From: Winogradskyella sp. | Lineage (GTDB): Bacteria > Bacteroidota > Bacteroidia > Flavobacteriales > Flavobacteriaceae | Reading direction: 5' to 3' | Assembly (NCBI RefSeq): GCF_016744625.1 | Contig: NZ_JADGDZ010000023.1 | Span: 1 to 42,771, forward strand | Length of the DNA stretch: 42,771 nt | Shown here: positions 1 to 9,800 of the stretch, in pieces | How positions within the stretch are numbered: position 1 is the first letter of the stretch | Layout of the letters: each line of letters opens with the position of its first letter | Notes under the pieces: model-generated | Seen by the model: only the letters and a program-made list of their open reading frames with translations | The model's database searches: none | Told to the model about the DNA's origin: nothing | Translations under genes and position numbers: made by a program

Positions 1-1007
1 ATTTAGAGGTTTTAATCAAACAAAAATTTAGAAAAAAAATTAGACAAAACGAATACGAGTTTCTTTTCGCGGAGAATGGTAAAGTAGCACTACAGAAAAT
101 CGCAGATAATACTGAAGTAGATATTGTGTTAAGTGACATCAATATGCCAGAAATGGATGGCCTTACACTACTCTCAGAACTCAATGAATTAAGTCCTCTT
201 ATAAAATCGGTAATTGTTTCTGCTTACGGAGATATGGAGAATATTAGAACTGCAATGAATAGAGGAGCATTCGATTTTATCACTAAGCCCATCAATTTTG
301 AGGATTTAACCCTTACCATAGAAAAAACCTTAAAACATGCAGAACATATTAAACAAACCATTCAGGCGATTAAGGAAAACAACATTTTAAAAATGTATGT
401 AGATGAGAATGTCCTTAATTTTATGGGAAATCGTGAGTTTGAATCCACAATTATGGCAAATGAAACTATTGAAGCCACAGTAGTATTTATTGACATATGT
501 GGGTTTACTGCTATTAGTGAAAATGCACCTGCAGATACTGTTGTTAAATTAATTAATTCCTATTTTGATGAAATGGTCAAAGAAATTATGGACCAGGATG
601 GTTTTATTGATAAGTTTATTGGAGATGCAATTATGGCTGTATTTAAAGATGATTATCATTTAGATAGAGCAATAGATGCCGTTCTTGCGGTACGTAGTAA
701 AATTAATAGTTTACCAGCAATTGGTGACAAATTACAATATAAACCAAAGGTATCTATAGGTATAAAAAGTGGAGAAATGATTTCTGGTAATATTGGTTCT
801 TCTAGTTTAAAAAGACTAGATTATACCGTTATTGGTGATTCAGTGAATACTGCTGCAAGATTACAAGATGCGGCAGAAGAAAATCAAATTATTATTGCTG
901 AAGATTGTTATGAACAAATAAAGGAATCCTTTAAATGTGAGAAAGTAGGTAATATCAGCTTAAAGAATAAAGCCAACCCAATTACTATTTACCAAGTATT
1001 AGAATAA
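1..1007 (+). CDS. Response regulator with C-terminal class III adenylate/guanylate cyclase domain (5' end outside window)
   Basis: The reading frame is open from base 3, so the gene starts upstream of the window. The visible N-terminal part is a receiver domain: the phospho-acceptor Asp is codon 135-137 in LSDINMPEMDG, followed by the conserved Ser (VSAYGD) and Lys (ITKP). A linker leads to a class III cyclase domain from about base 477. This has the first metal-binding Asp (VFIDICGF), the second (KFIGDAIMAVF), and the transition-state Asn/Arg block (VIGDSVNTAARL). The Lys of DKFIGD (codon 612-614) is a residue that favours ATP in this family, so cAMP is the likeliest product; this is inference. 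Phosphorylation by an unseen histidine kinase would control it. The next gene begins 20 bases downstream and encodes a probable cyclic-nucleotide effector, so the two probably form an operon. Confidence 0.9.
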   Translation, partial: LEVLIKQKFRKKIRQNEYEFLFAENGKVALQKIADNTEVDIVLSDINMPEMDGLTLLSELNELSPLIKSVIVSAYGDMENIRTAMNRGAFDFITKPINFEDLTLTIEKTLKHAEHIKQTIQAIKENNILKMYVDENVLNFMGNREFESTIMANETIEATVVFIDICGFTAISENAPADTVVKLINSYFDEMVKEIMDQDGFIDKFIGDAIMAVFKDDYHLDRAIDAVLAVRSKINSLPAIGDKLQYKPKVSIGIKSGEMISGNIGSSSLKRLDYTVIGDSVNTAARLQDAAEENQIIIAEDCYEQIKESFKCEKVGNISLKNKANPITIYQVLE

Positions 1008-1027
1008 ATTCTGCTATAACTAAAACA

Positions 1028-1564
1028 ATGAATAATCAAAAAAATAAACATACCGACGATTTAATAGATCATTATTGGGGAACCATAAGTTATCTTACTA
1101 GTTTAATAAAAGCTTCTGAACTTAAAGCAGGTTTGATTCTGTCGTTTTATGGTATTCTATTAAATTTCATCTATCAAGGCACAAGCAATTTTTTAGATAA
1201 ATTAAGTAATGACACGCTTTTATTTATACTCATTGGTTCTTGGGCAATTTGTACTGTAGCTTCAATCTTTTTTTGTGTACGTTGTTTTATTCCTAAAATT
1301 GAAGGTAAATTCTCAAAAAATATGTTTTTCTTTAAAGACATTATTTCCAAATTTGGAGATATTAAAGAGTTTTCAAAAACGTTTTTAACTTTGAGTAAAG
1401 ACGAAGATTCATTATTTGAACAATTAGGAGAGCAAATTTTTATTATTTCAAAAATTTCAGATTGGAAATTCAGAAATGTAAAACGTGCTATAAGCTTTTT
1501 GGCTATTGGACTTGTAATATTATTTATAACAGGATTATACCATGTTATTTTTCTACTGACCTAA
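1028..1564 (+). CDS. Pycsar-effector-like (DUF5706-type) small membrane protein
   Basis: This is a 178-residue protein without a signal peptide. An amphipathic N-terminal helix carries the pattern IKASELKAGLILSFYGILL, which resembles the A-x-x-KA-x-x-L-L signature I associate with Pycsar TM effectors (DUF5706). Hydrophobic segments lie at about residues 36-52, 65-88 and 153-177, separated by a cytoplasmic loop of about 65 residues. In known Pycsar systems a class III cyclase makes a cyclic nucleotide that opens a TM effector and damages the membrane. Here the partner would be the upstream receiver-cyclase gene, 20 bases away on the same strand. The family call rests on the short motif, topology and context, not on a database search. 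It could instead be a non-defensive cAMP-responsive membrane protein. Confidence 0.65.
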   Translation: MNNQKNKHTDDLIDHYWGTISYLTSLIKASELKAGLILSFYGILLNFIYQGTSNFLDKLSNDTLLFILIGSWAICTVASIFFCVRCFIPKIEGKFSKNMFFFKDIISKFGDIKEFSKTFLTLSKDEDSLFEQLGEQIFIISKISDWKFRNVKRAISFLAIGLVILFITGLYHVIFLLT

Positions 1565-1595
1565 TAATACTATAATTAATTTTTAATACTATTAA

Positions 1596-2756
1596 ATGAA
1601 ATATATCTTAATATTCCTATTCACTATTACCTGTTTTGCACAAAACAAGAATAACACACTAATTGAAGGTAAATTATCTCCACGATTAGAAAATGTAAAA
1701 TGGATAGCTGGTACTTGGCATGGTGAAGCCTTTGGCGGAATAACCGAAGAAATATGGAGCGAACCATCTGGTGGCTCTATGATGGCAACCTTTAAATTAA
1801 TTAACGACGGAAAAGTGACATTCTACGAGATTGAAGTCATTAGAGAAATTAAAAACACATTAGTTCTTCAGCTCAAACATTTTGGACCAGATCTAAAAGG
1901 TTGGGAAACTAAGGATGAAACTGTCGATTTCCCTCTAAAAGAAATCACAGAAAATAAAGTCGTTTTTGAAGGTATGACTTTTCAAAAAGTATCTAAAAGT
2001 GAAATGAATGTTTATGTAGATATCGAAGAAAATGGAAAAACTGAAACTGTAAAGTTTAACTATAAAAAGACTTCAAAAACTAAAAAACCAATTAAACAAC
2101 TTATTAAAGTAAAACAAGCAGATGTAAAACCAACAATTGATGGTATAGCAAACGAAGCGATATGGAATAATTCGCAATGGCATCAAATGGATCAATTATG
2201 GTTAGGAAACCCCTACACTTCTGAAGATTTTCAAGGCAAATATAAACTCACTTGGACAGAAGATGCACTTTATCTTTTGGCAGAAATAAAAGATGATATT
2301 CTTATTGATTCTTATGAAGATCCATTAATGACCTGGTGGGACGACGATTGCTTAGAAATTTTTATAGACGAAGATAACAGCGGTGGAACACACCAATTCA
2401 CCCATAATGCCTTTGCTTATCACATTGCTTTAGATGGTAACGTAGTAGATATGTCACCAGAAAAAAAAGGAAAACTATACAATTCGCATATAGAATCTAA
2501 ACGTATAACAATTGGCAAAACTTCACTATGGGAAGTGAAAATCTCTATATTTAATGACTCATATTTAGATGATAAAAATAATTCACCTGTAAATTTAGAG
2601 GCTAACAAAAATATTGGCTTTGCACTCGCCTATTGTGACAATGACAATAGTAAAACACGCGAAAATTTTATTGGGTCAATTCCTGTTGAAGGCAATGATA
2701 AAAATCAAGGTTATAAAAACGCAAATATTTTCGGAACATTATTATTAGTAAAATAG
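1596..2756 (+). CDS. Secreted two-domain protein: DUF6265-like plus CBM9-like domain
   Basis: A signal peptide (residues 1 to about 16, ending CFAQ) is followed by a DUF6265-like domain at about 30-150, recognisable from LENVKWIAGTWHGEAFGG and EEIWSEPSGGSMMATF. A linker rich in Lys and Thr leads to a C-terminal carbohydrate-binding-module family 9-like domain at about 178-386 (PTIDGIANEAIWNN, YLLAEIKDD, WWDDDCLEIFIDEDNSGG). CBM9-like domains are beta-sandwiches found in many secreted Bacteroidota proteins and often bind sugars or other small ligands. The pairing with DUF6265 is the unusual part. No catalytic residues can be assigned. The gene lies 31 bases after the DUF5706-like gene and 11 before an M28 peptidase, so co-transcription with the exopeptidases is plausible. 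The ligand is unknown. Confidence 0.75.
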   Translation: MKYILIFLFTITCFAQNKNNTLIEGKLSPRLENVKWIAGTWHGEAFGGITEEIWSEPSGGSMMATFKLINDGKVTFYEIEVIREIKNTLVLQLKHFGPDLKGWETKDETVDFPLKEITENKVVFEGMTFQKVSKSEMNVYVDIEENGKTETVKFNYKKTSKTKKPIKQLIKVKQADVKPTIDGIANEAIWNNSQWHQMDQLWLGNPYTSEDFQGKYKLTWTEDALYLLAEIKDDILIDSYEDPLMTWWDDDCLEIFIDEDNSGGTHQFTHNAFAYHIALDGNVVDMSPEKKGKLYNSHIESKRITIGKTSLWEVKISIFNDSYLDDKNNSPVNLEANKNIGFALAYCDNDNSKTRENFIGSIPVEGNDKNQGYKNANIFGTLLLVK

Positions 2757-2767
2757 AAATCATTAAA

Positions 2768-4099
2768 ATGAAACAATTTCTTCTCACTTTAACCGTAATT
2801 ATATCTGTTGCCGTTCAAGCACAAACAGATCCTAAAATCTATGATATTATTGACGCCGTTTCAGAAGAACGCTTACGTAATGATGTCAAAACTTTAGCCG
2901 ATTTTGGGACACGACATACTTTAAGTGACACAATATCTAATACTCGAGGAATTGGTGCTGCTAGACGTTGGATAAAATCTCAATTCAATAATATTTCAAA
3001 AGAGTGCAATAACTGTTTAGATGTTTTCTATCAAAAAGATTTAGTTGAAAAAGGGAGAAACCAACGTATTATTAATGATGTAATGGTAGTTAATGTTGTA
3101 GCGATTCAACGTGGCACCAAATATCCAAATCGTTATATCATTATGAGTGGTGATATCGATTCTAGAGTATCTGATCCTACGGATTTCACTTCAGACTCAC
3201 CAGGAGCAAACGACAATGCAACTGGCATGGCAGGTGCTATTGAAGCGGCTCGTGTTTTATCCAAGTATAAGTTTGAAAGTAGTATTGTTTATTTAGGTTT
3301 ATCTGGTGAAGAACAAGGCTTATTTGGTGGTCAAGGCATGGCAAAATATGCACAAGACAATAATTGGGATATTATTGGTGTTTTAAATAATGATATGATA
3401 GGTAATATTTCTGGAGTTGATGGAGTGATAGATAATCGTACATTTCGTATTTTCTCAGAACCTGTGCCTCCAACAGAAACTGAGCGTCAAAGACGTTCTC
3501 GACGTTTTTATGGTGGTGAAGTAGATGGGACCTCACGTCAATTAGCACGTTATATTTATAAAACCACAAAAACATATATGCCAGAAATGAATCCAATGAT
3601 GGTCTACAGATTAGATCGTTTTGGTCGTGGTGGACATCACAGACCATTTAATGATGTTGGCTTTGCAGGCATAAGAATTATGGAGGCTCATGAAAATTAC
3701 ACACAACAGCATCAAGATATAAGAATAGAAAATGGTATAAATTATGGAGACACATTTGAGCATGTAAATTTTCCTTACTGTAAAAAATTAACAGCTGTAA
3801 ATGCCATTACTATGGCGAGCCTTGCCTCTGCTCCACCAACTCCTAAAGAAGTTGGTATTGGAGGTATTGTAGAACCTTCTGCAAAGCTAAAATGGGATAA
3901 AGTTGAAGGAGCAAAAGGGTATAAAATCTATTGGAGAGATACAACGTCACCAACTTGGGATAATAGTCGTTCTGTTGGTGATGTATTAGAGTTTACCTTA
4001 GAAGGTATAGTAATTGACAACTTCTTTTTTGGTGTTGCTGCCATTGGAGAAGATGGACATGAAAGCATGGTAGTGTTTCCGAATAAAATTATTAGGTAA
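2768..4099 (+). CDS. Secreted M28-family metallopeptidase with C-terminal fibronectin-III-like domain
   Basis: A signal peptide (about 18 residues, ending VQAQ) precedes an M28 aminopeptidase-type domain. Metal-site motifs are visible in order: SGDIDSRVSD, SPGANDNATG, LSGEEQGLFGGQG, LNNDMIGN and, late in the domain, FEHVNFPY. The first ligand, usually His in GHxDS, is Asp here (residue 129, codon 3152-3154), while the remaining metal and catalytic acids are present. From about residue 355 a fibronectin-type-III-like domain follows (AKLKWDKVEGAKGYKIYWRD). The product is probably periplasmic or cell-surface and trims peptides. It sits between other exported proteins and 28 bases before a small membrane protein. 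Family assignment is firm; specificity is not known. Confidence 0.88.
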   Translation: MKQFLLTLTVIISVAVQAQTDPKIYDIIDAVSEERLRNDVKTLADFGTRHTLSDTISNTRGIGAARRWIKSQFNNISKECNNCLDVFYQKDLVEKGRNQRIINDVMVVNVVAIQRGTKYPNRYIIMSGDIDSRVSDPTDFTSDSPGANDNATGMAGAIEAARVLSKYKFESSIVYLGLSGEEQGLFGGQGMAKYAQDNNWDIIGVLNNDMIGNISGVDGVIDNRTFRIFSEPVPPTETERQRRSRRFYGGEVDGTSRQLARYIYKTTKTYMPEMNPMMVYRLDRFGRGGHHRPFNDVGFAGIRIMEAHENYTQQHQDIRIENGINYGDTFEHVNFPYCKKLTAVNAITMASLASAPPTPKEVGIGGIVEPSAKLKWDKVEGAKGYKIYWRDTTSPTWDNSRSVGDVLEFTLEGIVIDNFFFGVAAIGEDGHESMVVFPNKIIR

Positions 4100-4127
4100 A
4101 TCTACTCATCAAACAAAAAATAAAACT

Positions 4128-4478
4128 ATGAACGTTAAAACATTAAAATCTTTCATACCAGAATTATTCTTAATTGCTTCAGTTATCTATTATTGGATAT
4201 TGACTTCCAATCTATTAAATCCAATTGCAATTGCATTATTGACTATTATTGTTTATCAAATTATTAGCAAGAAATCTACTTTAGGGTTAATTATTTCAGG
4301 CGTATTTATATTGCTAAATTTATTTTTGGTGTTAGCATTGATTTCAGAATTATCTGAATTCGATGTCGTCAATCAAAATTATAAGAACCTTATTATTTTT
4401 GGTTCATTATATCTCGGTTTAAATTTATTTTTGGCAGGATTAATGTTCTTAAAATATTTAAAACTAAAAATCAACTAA
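4128..4478 (+). CDS. Small four-helix integral membrane protein, unknown function
   Basis: This 116-residue, very hydrophobic protein has four predicted membrane segments at about 9-25, 29-46, 52-73 and 85-110, separated by very short polar loops (KKST, SEFDVVNQNYK). It has no signal-peptide cleavage site and no motif I recognise. It sits between two secreted peptidase genes. Its stop codon is only 3 bases before the GTG start of the M1 peptidase, so translational coupling is likely. No function is assigned. Confidence 0.7.
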   Translation: MNVKTLKSFIPELFLIASVIYYWILTSNLLNPIAIALLTIIVYQIISKKSTLGLIISGVFILLNLFLVLALISELSEFDVVNQNYKNLIIFGSLYLGLNLFLAGLMFLKYLKLKIN

Positions 4479-4481
4479 AAA

Positions 4482-6116
4482 GTGAAGCATACACTACTCC
4501 TAATTTTTGTACTTATTTTCTCAGCTACACAAGCACAATTACTTCAAGATAAAACCGAATTTACAAAACAAGATACTCTAAGAGGAAGCATAACACCAGA
4601 ACGTGAATGGTGGGATTTGACTTACTATCATTTAGATGTCGAAATAAAACCAGATTTAAAATTCATATCTGGTCAAAATACGATACAGTATAAAGTGATT
4701 TCAAAGCCCAATAAGTTTATGCAAATAGATTTGCAACAACCTATGGAGATAACTAAAGCTATACAAGATGGCAAAGAATTAGAAGTCCTAGTAGAAGGAA
4801 ATGCAAATTTTATTTTAATACCTACTAAGCAAAAAATTGGAGACCTAAAAACTATTGAAATCTATTATAATGGCTATCCTAGAGAAGCAAAACGTGCACC
4901 TTGGGATGGCGGATTTTCTTGGAAAAAAGATAAAAATGGAAACCATTTTATAGCAACGTCTTGCCAAGGTCTAGGTGCAAGCGTTTGGTGGCCAAATAAA
5001 GATCATATGTACGATGAAGTGGATAGTATGTTGATTAGTGTAACGATTCCGAAAGGACTTACTAATGTTTCAAATGGTAGGCTTAGAAAACTTGAAGATT
5101 TAGGCGATAAGGTGAAATCACACTGGTTTGTAAGCAATCCCATTAATAATTATGGCGTTAATGTAAACATTGGCGATTACGTTAATTTTTCTGAAGTATA
5201 TCATGGTGAAAATGGTAAACTAGATATGGATTATTGGGTATTAAAAGACAATCTTGATAAAGCCAAAGAACACTTTAAAGATGCTCCAAAAATGATGAAA
5301 GCTTTTGAACATTGGTTTGGTCCTTATCCCTTTTATGAAGATAGTTTTAAATTGGTAGAAGTACCCTATTTAGGTATGGAACACCAGAGTTCTGTAACTT
5401 ATGGTAATCAGTATAAAAAAGGTTATTTAGGAAGAGATTTATCTCGTACTGGTTGGGGCTTAAAATGGGATTTTATAATTGTTCACGAAGCTGGTCATGA
5501 GTGGTTTGCCAACAATATCACTAATAAAGATGTGGCAGATATGTGGATTCATGAAAGCTTTACTTCCTATTCTGAGAATCTATTTTTAGATTATTACTAT
5601 GGTAAAAAAGCTTCGGCAGATTATGTAATTGGCACGCGTGCCAACATACAGAACGACTGTCCGCTAATTGGTAAGTACAACGTTAATCAAGAAGGCTCAA
5701 GTGATATGTATTACAAAGGTGCAAATATGCTCCATACGTTACGTCAATTGATTGAATATGATGAAAAATGGAGACAAATACTTCGAGGTCTAAATTCAAC
5801 TTTTTATCATCAAACGGTTACAACAAAACAAATCGAAGATTATATAAGCGAACAAACTGGTATTGATTTAACTGAGTTTTTCAATCAGTATTTACGAGAT
5901 ATTCGCATTCCAACTTTAGAATATAAGATTAATAATGAGCAACTAAAATACAGATATGTAAATATTGTTAACGGCTTTGATATGCCAATTGAAGTTGAAA
6001 TTGATGATAAAACAGAATGGCTATTTCCTAGCTCAGAGTGGAAAACAAGAACTGTTGAAACTTCTGATTTTAAAGTAGACCGCGATTATTACATATATTC
6101 TAAACAAATAAAATAA
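4482..6116 (+). CDS. Secreted M1-family (gluzincin) metallopeptidase
   Basis: The start is GTG at 4482, three bases after the previous stop; no in-frame ATG precedes the signal peptide (MKHTLLLIFVLIFSATQAQ). The protein has an N-terminal beta-sandwich (about 35-240) and a thermolysin-like catalytic domain with the full M1 zinc site: H335-E-A-G-H339 and E358 in WIHESFTSYSE, giving HExxH-x18-E. The exopeptidase motif appears as LGMEHQSS rather than GAMEN. At 544 residues it lacks the large C-terminal helical domain of ERAP/PepN types and is similar to short leukotriene-A4-hydrolase-like M1 enzymes of Bacteroidota. It is probably exported and cleaves peptides from the N-terminus. Confidence 0.9.
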   Translation: MKHTLLLIFVLIFSATQAQLLQDKTEFTKQDTLRGSITPEREWWDLTYYHLDVEIKPDLKFISGQNTIQYKVISKPNKFMQIDLQQPMEITKAIQDGKELEVLVEGNANFILIPTKQKIGDLKTIEIYYNGYPREAKRAPWDGGFSWKKDKNGNHFIATSCQGLGASVWWPNKDHMYDEVDSMLISVTIPKGLTNVSNGRLRKLEDLGDKVKSHWFVSNPINNYGVNVNIGDYVNFSEVYHGENGKLDMDYWVLKDNLDKAKEHFKDAPKMMKAFEHWFGPYPFYEDSFKLVEVPYLGMEHQSSVTYGNQYKKGYLGRDLSRTGWGLKWDFIIVHEAGHEWFANNITNKDVADMWIHESFTSYSENLFLDYYYGKKASADYVIGTRANIQNDCPLIGKYNVNQEGSSDMYYKGANMLHTLRQLIEYDEKWRQILRGLNSTFYHQTVTTKQIEDYISEQTGIDLTEFFNQYLRDIRIPTLEYKINNEQLKYRYVNIVNGFDMPIEVEIDDKTEWLFPSSEWKTRTVETSDFKVDRDYYIYSKQIK

Positions 6117-6121
6117 CAATT

Positions 6122-6155
6122 ACTCTGTTACATCGAGCATAGTCAAGATGTCATT
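6122..6155. repeat. Possible degenerate flavobacterial intergenic dispersed repeat
   Basis: The stretch containing TTACATCGAGCATAGTCAAG resembles a short dispersed intergenic motif (ACATCGAGCgcAGTCgAGATGTC-like) that I recall from marine Flavobacteriaceae. Only one copy is present in the window, so this is recognition from memory. It lies just after the M1 peptidase stop codon. Confidence 0.3.
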
Positions 6156-6168
6156 CTAATTTATTGAC

Positions 6169-6192
6169 AATCATGACAGTAATCATGACAGT
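6169..6192. repeat. Tandem duplication of a 12-bp unit
   Basis: AATCATGACAGT occurs twice head to tail (6169-6180 and 6181-6192), 27 bases before the start of the YdeI-like gene. The two copies are identical. The position would suit a spacer or regulatory effect on the downstream gene, but nothing in the sequence proves a role. Confidence 0.85.
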
Positions 6193-6219
6193 GTTGGTTT
6201 TTAAAAAATTATATTCCCA

Positions 6220-6792
6220 ATGCAAACACCTGAACTTTATTTTAAACGAGATATAGATTGGTATGATTGGTTACTTCAAAACCATGACAAGCATAAAGCT
6301 GTACATCTTGTTTTCTATAAGCTTGAACTTAATGTGCCCACAATGCGATGGGAAGAAGCTGTAAAAGTGGCATTATGCTTTGGTTGGATTGACTCTACGG
6401 TTAAGAGTTTAGGTAACGGAAAGCGCATTCAATATTTCTCACCGAGAAATCCAAAAAGTACCTGGAGTGCATTAAATAAAAGATATATCGTTGAGCTTGA
6501 GAAAGCTAGCTTAATTCAGACGTCTGGTTGGAATATCATTAACTTTGCTAAAGAAACTGGCAAATGGACAGAAATGGATGCTGTTGAAAATGGTATCATC
6601 CCAGAAGAATTACAATTAGCTTTCGATAAAAACCAAAGTGCATATGCAAACTACTTAGGGTTTTCAAAAGGCTATAGAAAAAGTTATCTATCGTGGTTAC
6701 ATAGTGCAAAACGAGAAGCTACGCGACAAAAAAGAATCGCAGAAATCATTAAACTTTGTAATGCAAATATTAAGAGTCGTGATACATGGTAA
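6220..6792 (+). CDS. YdeI/OmdA-family protein (bacteriocin-protection-like)
   Basis: This cytoplasmic protein of 190 residues resembles the YdeI/OmpD-associated family. Typical blocks are visible: an N-terminal DWYDWLLQNH, WEEAVKVALCFGWIDS with the conserved Cys-Phe-Gly-Trp-Ile-Asp, IQYFSPRNPKSTWSALNK, and a C-terminal helical segment with GYRKSYLSWLHSAKREATRQKRI. Homologues have been linked to protection from colicin-like bacteriocins and polymyxin, but the mechanism is unclear. The gene stands alone, with 103 bases upstream holding a 12-bp tandem repeat and about 100 bases downstream. Confidence 0.85.
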   Translation: MQTPELYFKRDIDWYDWLLQNHDKHKAVHLVFYKLELNVPTMRWEEAVKVALCFGWIDSTVKSLGNGKRIQYFSPRNPKSTWSALNKRYIVELEKASLIQTSGWNIINFAKETGKWTEMDAVENGIIPEELQLAFDKNQSAYANYLGFSKGYRKSYLSWLHSAKREATRQKRIAEIIKLCNANIKSRDTW

Positions 6793-6896
6793 TAGTATAA
6801 TTTATTTAATAGAGCTTACAACAACTTAACAACTCTTTTTGAATTCTATAATTTCTTTTCCTTAATTTTAAGCATTACTAAACTAACTTTTAATAA

Positions 6897-9800
6897 ATGA
6901 AACGTTTTTTCTCAATTGTTATGCTATTCTGCGTAACACTCATTTCCGCACAAGAATTTTCAATGGACATGGTCAAAAATATGGCACCCAGAAATATTGG
7001 TCCTGGTGGCATGTCTGGTCGTGTTACTGCTATTGATGTGGTTACTAATAATCCTGATGTGATGTATGTCGGAACAGCTTCTGGTGGTTTATGGAAATCT
7101 ACTTCTGGTGGAATAACTTGGGAGCCTATTTTTGAAAAAGAGTTAACAGCTTCCATTGGTGCTGTTGAAATTCAACAATCTAATCCAAGTGTGATTTGGG
7201 TTGGTACAGGTGAAGGAAATCCACGTAACTCATTAAATGGTGGTTATGGTGTGTATAAATCTCTTGATGGTGGAAAAAATTGGATGGCCATGGGACTTGA
7301 AAAAACAAGACACATTCATAGAATTATAGTTGACCCAACAAATCCAGATATTGTTTATGTTGGAGCTATTGGCTCTCCTTGGGGAGAACATCCTGAACGT
7401 GGTGTTTTTAAAACCACTGATGGTGGAAAAACATGGAATAAAATCTTATTTACTAATAATAAGACCGGAGTTGCAGACTTAATAATGGATCCTACAAATC
7501 CGAATAAATTAATTGCTGCTATGTGGGAACATAAGCGAGATCCTTGGTTCTTCAATTCTGGTGGTGAAGGTTCTGGTCTTCATATTACTCATGATGGTGG
7601 AAAAAATTGGAAAAAAATAACAGAAGATGATGGTTTTCCAAAAGGAAATCTAGGACGCATTGGTGTTGCTATAGCACCTAATAAACCAAATATAATATAT
7701 GCTTTAGTAGAAGCAAAAAAGAATGCGCTCTATAAAAGTGAAGATGGAGGTTTTAAATGGAAGATGGTTAACAATAAAAGTGATATTGGGAATCGTCCTT
7801 TTTACTATTCTGAAATCTATGTAGATCCACAAAACGAAAATCGTGTGTATTCGGTTTTTACCTATGTGAATTCTTCTGACGATGGTGGAAAAAACTTCTC
7901 GCAATTGATGCCAGCTTATGGAGTAAGTAATGGTGTGCATCCAGATCATCATGCTTGGTGGATTCATCCTGAAAATGGCAACTTTATGATAGATGGTAAT
8001 GATGGTGGTATGAATATTACAAAAGATGGTGGGAAAACTTGGCGCTTTATTGGTAATTTACCTGTGGCGCAATTCTATCATATTAATGTAGATAATGAGT
8101 ATCCTTATAACGTTTATGGTGGTATGCAAGACAATGGCTCTTGGAGAGGACCAGCTTATGTTTGGCGAGCTCAAGGCATAAGAAATAGTTATTGGCAAGA
8201 AATTAGTTTTGGTGATGGATTTGACGTTGTACCAGATAGAGATGATTCACGGTATGGTTGGTCCATGAGTCAACAAGGTTATGTTAGCAGATACGATTGG
8301 CAAACTGGTAATAATTATGGTGTACGACCAACGCATTCTGATCCTAATGTGCGCTTACGTTTCAATTGGAATTCTGCAATTAATATTGATCCTTTTAATA
8401 ATAGCACATTATACTTCGGAAGTCAATTTGTACATAAATCTATAGACAAAGGAGAAACATGGACAGTCATATCTCCAGATTTATCAACCAATGATCCAGA
8501 GAAGCAAAAACAGTCAGAAAGCGGCGGATTAAGTATGGATGCAACTGGTGCTGAAAATCATACAACGATTTTGGTCATAGAACCATCTGTTCTCGAAAAA
8601 GATATGCTTTGGGCTGGTACTGATGATGGACGAGTACATTTCACTACTGACGGAGGAAACAACTGGAATGAAGTTACTAAAAACATAAAAGGACTTCCAG
8701 AAGGCAGTTGGATAGCCCAAATAAAAGCCTCTAATAAAAATAAAGGTGAAGCCCTTTTAATCGCTAATGATTACAGACGTTTTAATTATACACCTTATGC
8801 ATACAGAACTAAAAACTATGGTAAATCATGGGAACGCATTGTTGACGAGAATGATGTACAAAGTTACACCTTAGCAATAGTAGAAGATATTGTAGAACCT
8901 AATCTTATGTTTTTAGGTACAGATGATGGTTTATATATCTCTGTCAATGCAGGTGAGAAATGGACCAAATGGACTGAAGGTTTTCCAACAACTTCAGTTA
9001 AAGATTTAGTGATTCATCCAAGAGAACACGATTTAGTAATCGGGACTTTTGGACGAGCAGCATGGGTTTTAGATGATATTAGACCTTTACGAGAAATGGC
9101 AAAGAATGCTTCTGTGATGACTTCGAATATTGAGTTATTTGATCCTCCAATAGCATATCAAGCTGCATACCAACAACCAACAGGAAGTCGTTTTGGAGCA
9201 GATGCAATGTATCATGGTGAAAATCGTGGTGGTGGAGCTCGTTTTTCTTATTTATTTAATAAAAAAGAAATGCCAAAAGACGACAAAAAGGAGAAAGATG
9301 AAGACAAAGATGATGAGGCAGAAATGGATTCTGAAAAAGATGAGGCAAAAGTCAAATGGGATTCTTTAACACTCAAGTTATATGATGACAGTCGATTAAT
9401 TAGAACACTAAAAACAAAAGCTCCTAAAGAAAATGGCATCCATAAATGGACTTGGTATATGAGTGAGGCTGGAGTTAATAGACCATCGCGACGTATTAGA
9501 AAGCAAACTAGAGAACCAAGAGGCATATCAGCAAAACCAGGAACTTACAAAGCTGTTTTACATTACGGAGACCAAATGTCTGAAACCACAATAAAAATAG
9601 AGTCAGATCCTCGACTAAAAGTTTCTAAAAAGAATATTGATGAAGTATATGCAGCAGCTAAACAGTTAGAGAAAATGCAAGAAACATCTGCAAATGCCGT
9701 TAAACAATTAATAGAAAGTAAAACTATTGCTGAAACGTATAAAAAGAATCTTTTAAAATTAGATAAAGAGACATATAAAGATCAAATAAAAGCTTCAAAA

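Noticed and set aside
1028..1564. Confident call of a Pycsar anti-phage system
   Set aside because: The cyclase has a receiver domain and ATP-type residues, and no defence genes are nearby; signalling is at least as likely.
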